Shown here: positions 1 through 8,745 of the stretch, piece by piece
Layout: every line of letters starts with the position of its first letter
Numbering within the stretch: position 1 is the first letter of the stretch
Source of the DNA: Aneurinibacillus uraniidurans
Lineage (GTDB): Bacteria > Bacillota > Bacilli > Aneurinibacillales > Aneurinibacillaceae
DNA: 64,000 bases
Reading direction: 5' to 3'
Assembly: GCF_028471905.1 (NCBI RefSeq)
Contig: NZ_CP116902.1
Coordinates: 2,206,501 to 2,270,500 of the forward strand
The notes under the pieces: model-generated
Database searches by the model: none
Seen by the model: the letters and a program-made list of their open reading frames with translations, nothing else
Told to the model about the DNA's origin: nothing
Translations under genes and position numbers: made by a program

Positions 1-412
1 TAAACCGTCCCAATTCTCGCTCATCGTGCTGAATCTGAAGCTGATCATCCAATACAATTTCCGTACTGTATGATATAAAATCTGGCGAGACCACTTCTTC
101 TATGAACCGGATTTTGAGCACCGTTTCTGTGCCAATTGCATAATACGGAAGCGAATACTCGCTCTCCAGCATATACATCCGACCCTTGTGCTTAACGATT
201 CCTCTTGTAATCGTCAAGTGGTCGTCTCCTACTTGTACATTTGCGCCTGCGATAATGCCATCTGAATACGACTCGTACTGAATATCGAAGAAGGTACGCG
301 GATAATCCCGAATATTCTCCAGCATTTCTTTTTTCAGAATTCTTCCTTTCGCAAAGCTTGGATACACATGCGTAAACAGTATCGTTTCCTCCCTTCGCCT
401 TGTTACTTCCAT
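1..412 (-). CDS. Partial protein of the sheath/FHA cluster, N-terminal ~125 residues only
   Basis: This reading frame is open from the left edge and overlaps the 3' end of the Hsp70-like gene. The visible part contains the stretches KGRILKKEMLENIRDYP and YSDGIIAGANVQV, followed by alternating beta-strand-like sequence. I do not recognise the family. The general look (short helical lead, then a small beta domain) is reminiscent of baseplate or adaptor proteins such as TssK, but that is only inference from context. The start is ambiguous. An in-frame ATG at 412 overlaps the upstream stop and lacks a Shine-Dalgarno. A strong GGGAGG at 388-393 is placed eight bases before an in-frame CTG at 377-379. 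The ten-base overlap or tight spacing indicates one operon with the upstream genes. The rest of the gene lies outside the window. Confidence 0.6.
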   Translation of the reverse strand, partial: MEVTRRREETILFTHVYPSFAKGRILKKEMLENIRDYPRTFFDIQYESYSDGIIAGANVQVGDDHLTITRGIVKHKGRMYMLESEYSLPYYAIGTETVLKIRFIEEVVSPDFISYSTEIVLDDQLQIQHDERELGRF

Positions 413-3051
413 CCATCAAAGTAATCAAGCTCGGACAAGTCTGCCTCAAATGCGACGAACGCTTTCTTTCCTACATACAACTGCTCATTCTGCCGGGACA
501 CAGGGACAACGTGGAAGCCCCAGTGATCCGGTCTGGCGAACACGAAGAACCGGACCTCTCCGTTTCCAATCGAGTCCGTATCCTCCTGCGGAATGTTCGA
601 CCCATACATCGCCGCAATGTCTTCATACTGTACCGCTCGATACTCTTCCGACCGATTCCGGTACGTATACGGATACCGCCTCTGTCCATCACTCCCATTC
701 ACATACAGCTCGACTTCGGATACACTGATCGGGCGGGAGATGAAGCCCTGAACTTGACTGAGCTTCTCGTGGTTCTGGATGAGCACTTTCTCCCGCTGAT
801 TATGGGTAAAGGCCGTCACCGAGTACGGAACGAGCGGGGCATGATTCGTGATGCTTGCTTCAATGGCCCCTGCTTTTCGGGCGCTCACATACCGGATCGC
901 TCCGCGCAGGCAGGCAAGCTTTAGGTCCGGCACCTTGCCTGTGTCATCCGCCTTCTGCCGGAACTCGATGCTTCGCCCCGGTACGAATTCCTTGAGCGCT
1001 TCCCGGAACACATCGATGCGGCACGACTGGCCGGTCAGCTTGATGATCACGTATTCCTGAAGCTTCCCTTCCTCATAGAAGCCTTCAAGGAACTTGCGGA
1101 CGATCTCATAAATGTCGGCCCGAATCAGCTGATTAATTTCCGTAATCGTAAACACAACATCCGGGCACTCATACCGATCCGTAAAGCGTCCATTCTCCCG
1201 GACGGATAAAAACCAGCGGTCTACCGGGGTAATCTTCAGATCATGTTCGCGCCGGTGCTCACTCTCTGCGTAGAAGCGGTTGCGCAGGATACCTGTCTTT
1301 TGGAAGAACTCTTTTTTCATCTCTTCTGCGATTTCCCACAGGAAATAGAAGTTATTTTTCACACGCTGGTATTCATCCCGTGTCCGATTCTCGTATTCGG
1401 TAAAGCGAGTCGGAATGATGTTCTCTGCTTCTCCATAAGCCGCATCAAACGCTTCATATACCGCCTGTACCCCACACTCATCTACATGCCGGAAAATGTC
1501 GGTACTCGGCACGGGAATCAGAATGTCCATGTCCGTCCGTACCCGTCCGGTGCTGTAGTACTCTGCAAAGATGATTTTCATGAATTGCATGATCCGGTAC
1601 GTGATGTTGTTGCCGCCGAAGTTCGTATCTCCGTTTTCATAGTTGGTGTGAATGTCGATCTTATACGAAATTCGTCCATCCTCAATGCGAAAGCGGCACG
1701 ATGACAGGTCTGTTGTCCCGCCCCCACAATCAATGACCAGTGCCTTATACTCTTCGCCATCGAGAAACTGATTTTTCTCAATCTGAGCGGCAATCGTATT
1801 GAACAGCACCGCCATTCCTTCATCAAGAGCATTGTCGGACTCGATGTGGTATTCCGGCAGAATGTTAGTGAACATGTCTAGAAACTGTGTTTTCAGCTTG
1901 ACCGGACTTGAAATGTGTAAATTTTTGAACCGGCACTTGAATTGATGCTCCGCCGTTTGAATGACATACAGCATGTATGCCTGCAGGATATCGCTTCGCT
2001 TTACGAAGGCGGTGTTGCCGTGTCCGTCCATGACTTCCTCGGTTTTCCGATATCGATTCACCCATCGCTTGATGCCATGGAATACACTGGCATGACCGCT
2101 GTAGCCATTTTTCCGCATATATTTCAGCGCTTCATAGCCAAAGTGGTACGTGACGTGCTTCGGGTCGGCACAATCCGCTACAGCGACTACCGTCGGCAAA
2201 ATCTCAATCCATTCCACATCTTTGCCTGTCCGGTCAGGAAATGTGACGAAGTTGATGCTACCGAGCTGAATGCGTCCATTAAGCAGATCGTTGCTGCACG
2301 GTGTGGAAACGTAGTGATTGTCGAGAAAGGCTCCGGCTGTCGTATTGGATGTTCCGAAGTCAATCGCCAATACCGTTTCTGTTTGCTCAAGCTCCCGGAA
2401 TTCCAGATCGGCAATCGGGATTTTATAGTAATGCAGATTAGCAGGTGGCATCGTGGCATCGTTGTAGTACGCCCGGTATATGTATTCCGAATCCTGCTTG
2501 CGGAAAAAAAGCAGGCTGTAGTTTTTGTTGGTGGTCCGGCGAATTTCTACTTCATTCTTTGTGGTGAGATAACAGCTACCATCCACTTCATCCCGTACGA
2601 GATGCAAAATGCCGCACAGTTCCATATGGTCGTTCACGATCAGTACATTCGAATCCGTCAGACTACCGGCCCCTTCTACCCGGTATTGATCGAGGCGATC
2701 AATCCGTAAGCCGGTATAGATCATCATGCGAGCTGGAATTTTAATTTCTCCGCCCCCAGACAGCGGGGTTTGCAAATACTGCCGTAGGACGTCTTCTACT
2801 TTCTTGAATCCGCCTTCCTGACGCTCATCGATTAACAGACTTTCCTCCGCACTTTTGAATCGTAGAATCGTCTGAATGAGCGCTTCCCGATCCAGTGTGT
2901 TAATCAAGCCTTTCACCAGCTTCTCTTTATAACAAATGTTGCGAAGCTGAAAAGTCGTCATATCCTCCAGTTCACTTCGCGTATACCGCATCGTGCTTCG
3001 CTCTTCTTTTTGCCCGTTTTTATGCAAATGCAGCTTATATGAATAGCTCAT
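403..3051 (-). CDS. Hsp70-like actin-fold ATPase with extra N- and C-terminal domains (882 aa)
   Basis: An Hsp70/actin-type ATPase is visible in the middle of the protein: phosphate-1 motif IDFGTSNTT near residue 230, phosphate-2 motif VIDCGGGTTDLS near 440, and an adenosine-type motif (KLTGQSCRIDVF) near 675. It differs from DnaK in having about 225 residues in front. These include a short helical SAP/HeH-like segment at roughly 20-66 (ELEDMTTFQLRNICYKEKL), then a probable beta-rich domain. The C-terminal ~200 residues do not look like a DnaK substrate-binding domain with its lid. I chose ATG 3051, behind GCGGGAGAATGCC, because an upstream extension would run into the preceding gene (ends 3071). 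It probably acts with the J-domain protein encoded at 8746-9186, as a specialised chaperone or assembly ATPase for the cluster. The partner relation is inferred. Confidence 0.8.
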   Translation of the reverse strand: MSYSYKLHLHKNGQKEERSTMRYTRSELEDMTTFQLRNICYKEKLVKGLINTLDREALIQTILRFKSAEESLLIDERQEGGFKKVEDVLRQYLQTPLSGGGEIKIPARMMIYTGLRIDRLDQYRVEGAGSLTDSNVLIVNDHMELCGILHLVRDEVDGSCYLTTKNEVEIRRTTNKNYSLLFFRKQDSEYIYRAYYNDATMPPANLHYYKIPIADLEFRELEQTETVLAIDFGTSNTTAGAFLDNHYVSTPCSNDLLNGRIQLGSINFVTFPDRTGKDVEWIEILPTVVAVADCADPKHVTYHFGYEALKYMRKNGYSGHASVFHGIKRWVNRYRKTEEVMDGHGNTAFVKRSDILQAYMLYVIQTAEHQFKCRFKNLHISSPVKLKTQFLDMFTNILPEYHIESDNALDEGMAVLFNTIAAQIEKNQFLDGEEYKALVIDCGGGTTDLSSCRFRIEDGRISYKIDIHTNYENGDTNFGGNNITYRIMQFMKIIFAEYYSTGRVRTDMDILIPVPSTDIFRHVDECGVQAVYEAFDAAYGEAENIIPTRFTEYENRTRDEYQRVKNNFYFLWEIAEEMKKEFFQKTGILRNRFYAESEHRREHDLKITPVDRWFLSVRENGRFTDRYECPDVVFTITEINQLIRADIYEIVRKFLEGFYEEGKLQEYVIIKLTGQSCRIDVFREALKEFVPGRSIEFRQKADDTGKVPDLKLACLRGAIRYVSARKAGAIEASITNHAPLVPYSVTAFTHNQREKVLIQNHEKLSQVQGFISRPISVSEVELYVNGSDGQRRYPYTYRNRSEEYRAVQYEDIAAMYGSNIPQEDTDSIGNGEVRFFVFARPDHWGFHVVPVSRQNEQLYVGKKAFVAFEADLSELDYFDGWK

Positions 3052-3070
3052 GGCATTCTCCCGCTTTCTA

Positions 3071-3760
3071 TCAGTACAATGCGATGCTGTCGATCTGCAT
3101 CGTTTCTTCCACATCAATAATTCCGAAATGATTCCCCCAGTACACCTCTGTATGAAACGGAAGCGGAAGAAAAATCGTCTCAAGCAATGTCAGCTTGTCT
3201 CTCGCTGCGCTCGTTTCAGTCTGCCCGATATAGAGAAGCAACTCATCTTTCCCTTCCTGATTGGCGTACAAAATTGAGTTCTTGAATAACTTGCGTACCG
3301 TATCCTTGAACAAATGCAGCGCTTCTCCCGTTTCATACAGCCGCAGCAGGTTAGCGGCAATGACTTCCTTCTCAGCCTGGCTGAATAGCTTACTCTTCTC
3401 CCGACAGCTATCCCCGAACATTCCGGTCTCCATGTCATGAATGACAAATCTGCTGTAGTACTCCTGCTTGTTCATCCCTTGCATCCGATCAATGTCGGCG
3501 AGGAAATGAATGAGAATATCAAAGATCTGCTGGCGCAGTTCCATATGTTCGTTGTTGTTCGGATCGAATAAGTCCCGGAAGATGTCATAAAAGCGATAAT
3601 ACGGGTTAATCTCGATCTGCTCTTCCACAACCCGGGTATTGAGCATGACGTTGTTTACTTCCATATAAGGAGAGTACACGTCAGCGACAACGAAGCAGAT
3701 ATCTTTTGGGCTGCCCCCGTTCTGTTCTGCTTTTATGATCGCTTCCCAGATATAGTTCAC
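3071..3760 (-). CDS. Uncharacterised 229-aa cluster protein
   Basis: I do not recognise this family. It is an acidic soluble protein without signal peptide or membrane segment. It has a conspicuous EINPYYRFYDIFRDLFDP stretch near residue 50 and a C-terminal stretch LPFHTEVYWGNHFGIIDVEE that looks beta-rich. It begins with GTG whose bases overlap the stop of the upstream gene (GTGA), with AAGGGG eight bases before it, so the two are translationally coupled. It ends 19 bases before the Hsp70-like start. Its position between phosphatase/FHA regulators and the chaperone suggests a structural or assembly role in the same machine. I cannot assign it to TssE, TssF or TssG with any confidence. Confidence 0.65.
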   Translation of the reverse strand: MNYIWEAIIKAEQNGGSPKDICFVVADVYSPYMEVNNVMLNTRVVEEQIEINPYYRFYDIFRDLFDPNNNEHMELRQQIFDILIHFLADIDRMQGMNKQEYYSRFVIHDMETGMFGDSCREKSKLFSQAEKEVIAANLLRLYETGEALHLFKDTVRKLFKNSILYANQEGKDELLLYIGQTETSAARDKLTLLETIFLPLPFHTEVYWGNHFGIIDVEETMQIDSIALY

Positions 3761-5046
3761 GACAATACCCCTTCACACTTGTAATCAGGAAAATACATCT
3801 GTACTTCGGAGACAAGAAAGCTCATCATATCGTGCAGAATGAAGTGATTTTCTGTATGTGCTGTAAAATGAAGCCGGATGGTTTTTTTCTCGCTTTCTAG
3901 CCGAATGGCATCGAGGAGAAACGGGTTCATGTTATACGTTTCCGCGACTCGATCCGACATCGTGCCAACCTCGATATGGGTCAACTCGAAGCAGTCTGCC
4001 GCTTCAAAGGAATGAATGATTCGCATGATTTCTCCCCTGGCTCTGACTACGGCTGCCTGTTTACTGGCAAAGCCGTCAAGGAAACGGTCTTTTCTTTTTT
4101 TGTTGGATAGAAGCGCATATGCCTGTCTGCTACTTATTCCGCCCTGGGTCGGCTGTGTGATTTTGCGCACGTCCCACGTACCGGATTTTTCACAGGGCGA
4201 GACGATCGTGATTTCTTCTGGTGTCCGCTTGCTGTACCGGATGCTTGTCTCGTCTCCGTCTACGAGATAGCCATGCTCCGTCCCGGTCTTGCGTACCGAC
4301 AGCACATGCTCAAAATTCACCCTGTCATCGGCCGGAACCGGGAAGCCGAGGTTTTTTAAGGTGAGGCATTCGATGTTCCAGAGTGGGATCATATCAATTT
4401 TTTTGTACGGTTCGTATTCTTCTAGATGCACACTGATTTCGATAATCTCCTCTTCCTCTGCAATCTCTCCTTCACAGCTGATCAGCAGCATATCAAAAAA
4501 TTTATAGGCGTATGGATGATTGATTGTTTTCCACATAACGCCATTCTGCTGAAAAATCGTATGCAGCGCTTCGATTTCCTGAATGTACGCCCGGTTCTGC
4601 CGCAGGCGAACTTGAATGTTTCGCGTCCCCTGTGTGGTTACGAGTTTGCCTCCGAATACTCTAGGACGCTCGATAAGCTCGCGCACTTTCAGAAACTCAC
4701 ATGCTAAAAATACGGTCAGTAATTTGACTTCTTTCTTCTTGCCCAGTCCGGCCCGGATGCTTGCGAGATCGGGCAGTGTCCTCTCAAGGTCTTGCTGAAG
4801 CATCGGATACAAAAATTCATGAAGCGGATCAAGCTCATCCCGCGGGCATACTGTTGTATAAATGTCGTAGCGCTCCTCGGTTTCAGCTACTTGCTGAAAA
4901 ACTCGCTCCTCTAGCTTGCGGTTCATTTCTTCCTGATACTCGACAAGCGGCAAAAAAACACCTGTCATGATGTTTTTTAGTAGCTTGCGTTGTTCGAGAT
5001 CTTCGATTTTCTGCAATCGATCAAGGACAATCTCTTTCATGGACAT
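3757..5046 (-). CDS. Uncharacterised 429-aa cluster protein, baseplate candidate
   Basis: No recognisable catalytic motif, signal peptide or membrane segment. The first ~55 residues are strongly helical and charged. Residues about 55-90 (DELDPLHEFLYPMLQQDLERTLPDLA) are followed by mixed alpha/beta sequence, a run of glutamates near 195-200 (GEIAEEEEIIEISVHLEEY) and a beta-rich middle with PLWNIECLTLKNLGFPVPADDR. The C-terminus (HDMMSFLVSEVQMYFPDYKCEGVLS) overlaps the next start codon by four bases. The gene starts two bases after the stop of the PP2C-like gene, with GGGAGG eleven bases before ATG 5046. Tight coupling on both sides argues for an obligate role in the same complex. A baseplate function is possible but rests on context only. 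Confidence 0.6.
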   Translation of the reverse strand: MSMKEIVLDRLQKIEDLEQRKLLKNIMTGVFLPLVEYQEEMNRKLEERVFQQVAETEERYDIYTTVCPRDELDPLHEFLYPMLQQDLERTLPDLASIRAGLGKKKEVKLLTVFLACEFLKVRELIERPRVFGGKLVTTQGTRNIQVRLRQNRAYIQEIEALHTIFQQNGVMWKTINHPYAYKFFDMLLISCEGEIAEEEEIIEISVHLEEYEPYKKIDMIPLWNIECLTLKNLGFPVPADDRVNFEHVLSVRKTGTEHGYLVDGDETSIRYSKRTPEEITIVSPCEKSGTWDVRKITQPTQGGISSRQAYALLSNKKRKDRFLDGFASKQAAVVRARGEIMRIIHSFEAADCFELTHIEVGTMSDRVAETYNMNPFLLDAIRLESEKKTIRLHFTAHTENHFILHDMMSFLVSEVQMYFPDYKCEGVLS

Positions 5047-5047
5047 T

Positions 5048-6691
5048 TTACTTGGCTCCTCCCTTTGCAGCTGGCGCAGGGCTTGCTGGTGCAGGCGGTG
5101 GTTCTTGGGCGGCTTCTGCTCCTGCTTCCGCTGCTGGTGCCCCTCCCTTTGGAACCGGGTTAAGCTTTTCTTCTGCTTTTGTAATTTTCCGCTCCATGCC
5201 TAGCACTTTCTCTAGCATGTCGATATCCTGATACACTTCTTGAGCAAGAGAATACGATTGGATCGCTCCTTCGAAGTCTTCCTCCGCTAAGCTTTTGTCT
5301 CCCTTCTTCTCCAGCTTCTCGGCATCAAGCTGCTTCTTTTCCCGTTCAAGCTCAGTCAGCTTTCCTTCGACTTCTTCCAGCTTTGTCTTCGCTTCTTTTT
5401 CACCGTTGGCAAAGGAAGCGGTAACCGCAGCTTTTTTCGCTTTCAAGTAGAGGGTTCTAGCACCTACGTAATCTTGCTTTTCCGCCTTCATGTCACCATC
5501 TTTTATCCAGCCTAAAATCTGGGCGAAGGAACGACAGTTGTTTATCTTCTCATCCAGCTCTTTCTCATTAAAGTCTTTGCGCCCCTCGATTGCCTTCTTT
5601 GCTTTTTCATATTTGCTAATCGCTTTTACGTAGTCGCCATCTTTAACGAACGTGTCACCGTCTGTAATCAGCTCAGTTATACTCAGCTTTCTTCCGATCA
5701 GCTGGGTATGTACTTTATCTTTAACTTTGATTGCCGCATTCCGTGCTTCGCTGTATTCTTTCAAAGCTTTGGCATACTCTCCATCCTTAATGAAAGCATC
5801 GCCGTTTTTGTCATGCTCCAGCATACTGGATACTGCTTCGGCCTGGCGTTCTGCTGCTTTTATCTGGTACACAAGAGCCCCACCGCCTGTCAGCAGCAAA
5901 ACAAACAGGATGAGGGCAATGCGCTTGATAAGCCTGATTTTTTTCGTCGGATCTTCTTTGTATACTTTCTTGACGAAAATAGCAGCCGCCGTATAGTTTT
6001 GGATGGTTTGCTTTTGCTTGCTGAGCAAGACTTCTTCGAGTGTATCAACGAGCTGCGCGGGTTCCTGTGCTTCTTCTGCTGCGTCAAGCATTTCGCTGTT
6101 ATTTACTTCCTGCCATAGTCCAGATGTGCCAAGGAGAATCACATCCCCGTCCACAAGCTTGTATTTCTGGGATACGAACGGCTTGAACTCATCCGGCTTG
6201 CCCAGGTATTCAAGCAGATTGCCCCGTTCTTCATGTTCGTCAATTTTATCCGGGAAGATTTCTTCCCGATCTGCCATTGTTTGTGCCAAACTCTGATCCT
6301 TGCTGCGGAGATTCAACCGTCCATTGCGAAAGTGATACATCCGCGTATTCCCCGCCCCGGCCCAGATCATTCTAGAATAGTCGGTGACGACCATAATCAG
6401 ACTTGCTTTAAGCCGCACCCGCACGCTCTCCTCCTGCAGCAAGCGGTGCGCCTGTTGTATGTATTTCTTAATTCTGAACCGCGACATAGTAGGTCGGTTC
6501 ATAAAATTCCCGAGTACACTTTTGACCGCAATCTCCGCGCTTTCGATCTCCCGGTCTGAATCCAGCCCTTGTGCCAGCACCCAGCAGGCTTTGCCGTCGA
6601 GCTCGATAAAAGCAAAGTAGTCTTTGTTTGTCAGCAATGTACCAGCTTCAGACAGAAAGGATGTCTGAAACTCACTGTTGTCTTTTCTCAT
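5048..6691 (-). CDS. PP2C-like probable pseudophosphatase, membrane-anchored, with TPR-like repeats (547 aa)
   Basis: Residues 1-240 follow the PP2C pattern but the metal-binding residues are changed. The usual DGMGG element is replaced by AQGLDSD (40-46), the SDG element by TSG in LLGTSGLW (187-193), and the terminal DNxT by QNYT (231-234). A single membrane helix follows at about 255-275 (RIALILFVLLLTGGGALVY). Three to four TPR-like helical repeats (each around GDxxxxxxDYxxA) fill about 285-500. The last ~40 residues are Pro/Ala-rich. The predicted topology puts the phosphatase-like domain inside the cell and the repeats outside. The ATG overlaps the stop of the active phosphatase (ATGA), so the two are made together. 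It probably works as a scaffold or sensor rather than an enzyme; loss of catalysis is inferred from the residues. Confidence 0.75.
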   Translation of the reverse strand: MRKDNSEFQTSFLSEAGTLLTNKDYFAFIELDGKACWVLAQGLDSDREIESAEIAVKSVLGNFMNRPTMSRFRIKKYIQQAHRLLQEESVRVRLKASLIMVVTDYSRMIWAGAGNTRMYHFRNGRLNLRSKDQSLAQTMADREEIFPDKIDEHEERGNLLEYLGKPDEFKPFVSQKYKLVDGDVILLGTSGLWQEVNNSEMLDAAEEAQEPAQLVDTLEEVLLSKQKQTIQNYTAAAIFVKKVYKEDPTKKIRLIKRIALILFVLLLTGGGALVYQIKAAERQAEAVSSMLEHDKNGDAFIKDGEYAKALKEYSEARNAAIKVKDKVHTQLIGRKLSITELITDGDTFVKDGDYVKAISKYEKAKKAIEGRKDFNEKELDEKINNCRSFAQILGWIKDGDMKAEKQDYVGARTLYLKAKKAAVTASFANGEKEAKTKLEEVEGKLTELEREKKQLDAEKLEKKGDKSLAEEDFEGAIQSYSLAQEVYQDIDMLEKVLGMERKITKAEEKLNPVPKGGAPAAEAGAEAAQEPPPAPASPAPAAKGGAK

Positions 6692-7560
6692 CCGTATCCC
6701 TGCTCTCCATCTTCTACAATGACAATCGTTGCGTTATCCTGATTCCGCAGTTTTTTACAGTCAATGACTTCAATAATGTTCTGTGCTGCATCATACGGAG
6801 AGGCAGCCTCCGCGAGAATGTATGCCATCTCGATTTCTGTTATGCTGTTGTACACACCGTCACTGCACAAAATGACCTTATCACCTTTGTACAAAGCAAG
6901 CGGCTGCTGGCCGATTTCAATGTTTTTAAAGCCTTCGTAGCCGATGTAATTGATTAACCTGTGCTTCAGCGGATTATTGAGTACGTCCTGCTTTGTGATC
7001 TGTCTGGCCAGGTATTGCTCATGCAGCACCGATTGCAGCACATGCTTCTGATTCACAGTCATGAAGTCCTGATTGCGAAAAATCTTGATCAGACTGTCGC
7101 CAACCGCTCCCCAGTACAAGTAACCGTCTGCGATTACCGCCGCTACAATCGTTGTTCCCCCTTTCGTTCCGCGCAGGGTGTGAATAATCTCACTGTTGCT
7201 TAGACGAGAAGCGCGGGCAAAGAAGCTCTCGATCTGTTCGATGCTAGTCAGCTTTTGGAACTCCTGGATGAATACATCTACCGCGATCGTACTGGCCAGC
7301 CTGCCATTGGCCAGCCCACTGATTCCATCAGCAAGCACGGCTATCGTGCCAAGTGGAGTTGTCGCAGTTGCGAAATAATCATCCTGTTCCGCACGCCTGC
7401 CAATCGTTTGTCCATTCCCAATCTGGAGCATCTGCTTCGGTTCCTCCATCAGCAAGCGCTGCCTTATGTACCATAAAACAAGAAGAATAATGATAAACAC
7501 ACCGATCATGCCCATCCCAATTCCTGCTTTCCCATTATGTTTATCACTCGGTACCGCCAT
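6688..7560 (-). CDS. PP2C-family Ser/Thr protein phosphatase, membrane-anchored (290 aa)
   Basis: Removes phosphate from Ser/Thr residues and is the natural opponent of the nearby kinase. One N-terminal membrane helix (about residues 14-31) is followed by a complete PP2C domain: EQDDYF, VLADGISGL with the metal-binding Asp-Gly at 78-79, GTTI, GDS, LCSDGVY and finally QDNATIVIV. This is the intact counterpart of the degenerate copy encoded next. I chose the ATG at 7560 (overlapping the FHA gene end by 17 bases) because the hydrophobic helix then sits near the N-terminus; the longer frame up to 7620 would overlap the FHA coding sequence far more. Context with FHA proteins and a kinase parallels PppA/PpkA/Fha control of type VI secretion; the functional equivalence is inference. 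Confidence 0.85.
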   Translation of the reverse strand: MAVPSDKHNGKAGIGMGMIGVFIIILLVLWYIRQRLLMEEPKQMLQIGNGQTIGRRAEQDDYFATATTPLGTIAVLADGISGLANGRLASTIAVDVFIQEFQKLTSIEQIESFFARASRLSNSEIIHTLRGTKGGTTIVAAVIADGYLYWGAVGDSLIKIFRNQDFMTVNQKHVLQSVLHEQYLARQITKQDVLNNPLKHRLINYIGYEGFKNIEIGQQPLALYKGDKVILCSDGVYNSITEIEMAYILAEAASPYDAAQNIIEVIDCKKLRNQDNATIVIVEDGEQGYG

Positions 7561-8071
7561 TGCCTTCCCACTCGAAGTGAGCACCGCACAACGGAATAAA
7601 AATAAACTTGCTTCTGCCAAGCTCTAGTACGTCATACGCGGTTAGCTCTACCGGAGAGTACACGGCTTCGTTATTGTGGTAAGCAAGACCGGAGGCGTCT
7701 CCCGGCAGCAAATAAAAGTTCCGTTTTTTCGGATCGTAGACGATTACCGCATGATTTCGTCTTGATATCGCGTTATCACCGATGATCTGAATGTGCATCT
7801 CCTCCGCCCGGCCGATAAAGTTCTTCTCCGCCATAATGCGATAATCCTGACCGAGCTGCGGTCCTTCTATGCAAACAAGCCAGCCGGTCACCGGCTCGAT
7901 TCCGTCCATTTCCCCGAGGTATGGCATCGTTTTTTCATCTTCCTCTGCCATCATCATTCTTCTTCCTTCATTCTTCGCGCCTGCTTCTACCGAGATGTTG
8001 CAATAGGGGCATGTACTGCCGTGTTTTCTTGTACTAAACATGTGTCCATTTGCGCATCGTGCCAAACTCAT
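7544..8071 (-). CDS. Zinc-ribbon plus FHA-domain protein (175 aa)
   Basis: An N-terminal CxxxH-type and CPYC cysteine pair (CANGHMFS ... CPYC, first 25 residues) forms a probable zinc ribbon. An FHA domain spans about residues 60-165. It carries the phosphothreonine-binding signature: GRAEEMHIQI, then DNAISRRNHAVIVYDP (the conserved Ser-Arg-Arg-x-His run). There is no membrane segment, so it is cytoplasmic. FHA domains dock on phosphothreonine made by Ser/Thr kinases, so this is a likely reader of the kinase encoded at 12309-13217. I prefer ATG 8071 over 8080, because the GGGGGA ribosome binding site abuts the first ATG but is ten bases from the second. Confidence 0.85.
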   Translation of the reverse strand: MSLARCANGHMFSTRKHGSTCPYCNISVEAGAKNEGRRMMMAEEDEKTMPYLGEMDGIEPVTGWLVCIEGPQLGQDYRIMAEKNFIGRAEEMHIQIIGDNAISRRNHAVIVYDPKKRNFYLLPGDASGLAYHNNEAVYSPVELTAYDVLELGRSKFIFIPLCGAHFEWEGNGGTE

Positions 8072-8108
8072 ATCATTCATTCCCCCGTCTACTTTAAGTC
8101 AAGACCTC

Positions 8109-8693
8109 TTATGTAAGCATGATTCGTGTATTCGCTATGTAAATCGTATCCCCGGCACCAATCGGATGCGGTGAATGGTCCTGCAGCTTGCTTTTTTGAT
8201 CGGTATGAGCTTTCTGAATTCCAGTCCCATTCTTTGAATCGATGTCTTCGATATACCAGCAGCCGGCAGAATAATTCAGCACGGCATGCTGCTTGCTGAT
8301 AAGTGATGCATATTCGGTTTTTGATAGATCAATATCTACTTCGTTTTGCTTTGAGCCTTTGCCAATTAATAGAGAGGTCATCCCCTGGATCGGCCACTCG
8401 CGTACATGTTCTCCTTCTTCATCTAAGAGAACAAGCTTCGTAATTTCGCTGCTGATTTCTTCCTGGTACTCGATATATTCATATTTTTTCACGGCATACA
8501 CAGCAAGCAGCGCGATGAAAAAGAGTGTTGCTACAATTTTGATTCCGTTATGTTCGTTTATAAAATAGATGTAGATAAGTGCAGCTAGTATCACGATCAA
8601 AATCATACGATCCACGATCTTAATCTGGCGTGCTCGCTCTGTGCCAACATCCGTTGTATCTGTACGCAGCCAAAAGCTGGCTTTCTGCTTCAT
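8109..8693 (-). CDS. FHA-domain protein with two membrane helices (194 aa)
   Basis: Two closely spaced hydrophobic helices (about residues 28-45 and 52-68) place a short N-terminus and a long C-terminal part in the cytoplasm. The C-terminal ~100 residues are an FHA domain: LIGKGSKQNEVDIDLS, then ISKQHAVLNY and DIDSKNGTGI, which is the classical FHA core. The gene follows the J-domain gene by 53 bases and precedes the soluble FHA gene by 38 bases; CGGAGG lies upstream of the ATG. A membrane-bound FHA protein next to a membrane-bound PP2C suggests the phosphosignalling complex is assembled at the membrane. Confidence 0.85.
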   Translation of the reverse strand: MKQKASFWLRTDTTDVGTERARQIKIVDRMILIVILAALIYIYFINEHNGIKIVATLFFIALLAVYAVKKYEYIEYQEEISSEITKLVLLDEEGEHVREWPIQGMTSLLIGKGSKQNEVDIDLSKTEYASLISKQHAVLNYSAGCWYIEDIDSKNGTGIQKAHTDQKSKLQDHSPHPIGAGDTIYIANTRIMLT

Positions 8694-8745
8694 GTTTTAT
8701 GCCTCCGTTTCCCCTTACACCGCACAGCCGGCCTCTCTTGAGCCA

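Noticed and set aside
400-924. Long plus-strand open frames opposite the Hsp70-like gene, including 1942-2709
   Set aside because: Antisense shadows of a clearly coding minus-strand gene, no ribosome binding sites or family features.
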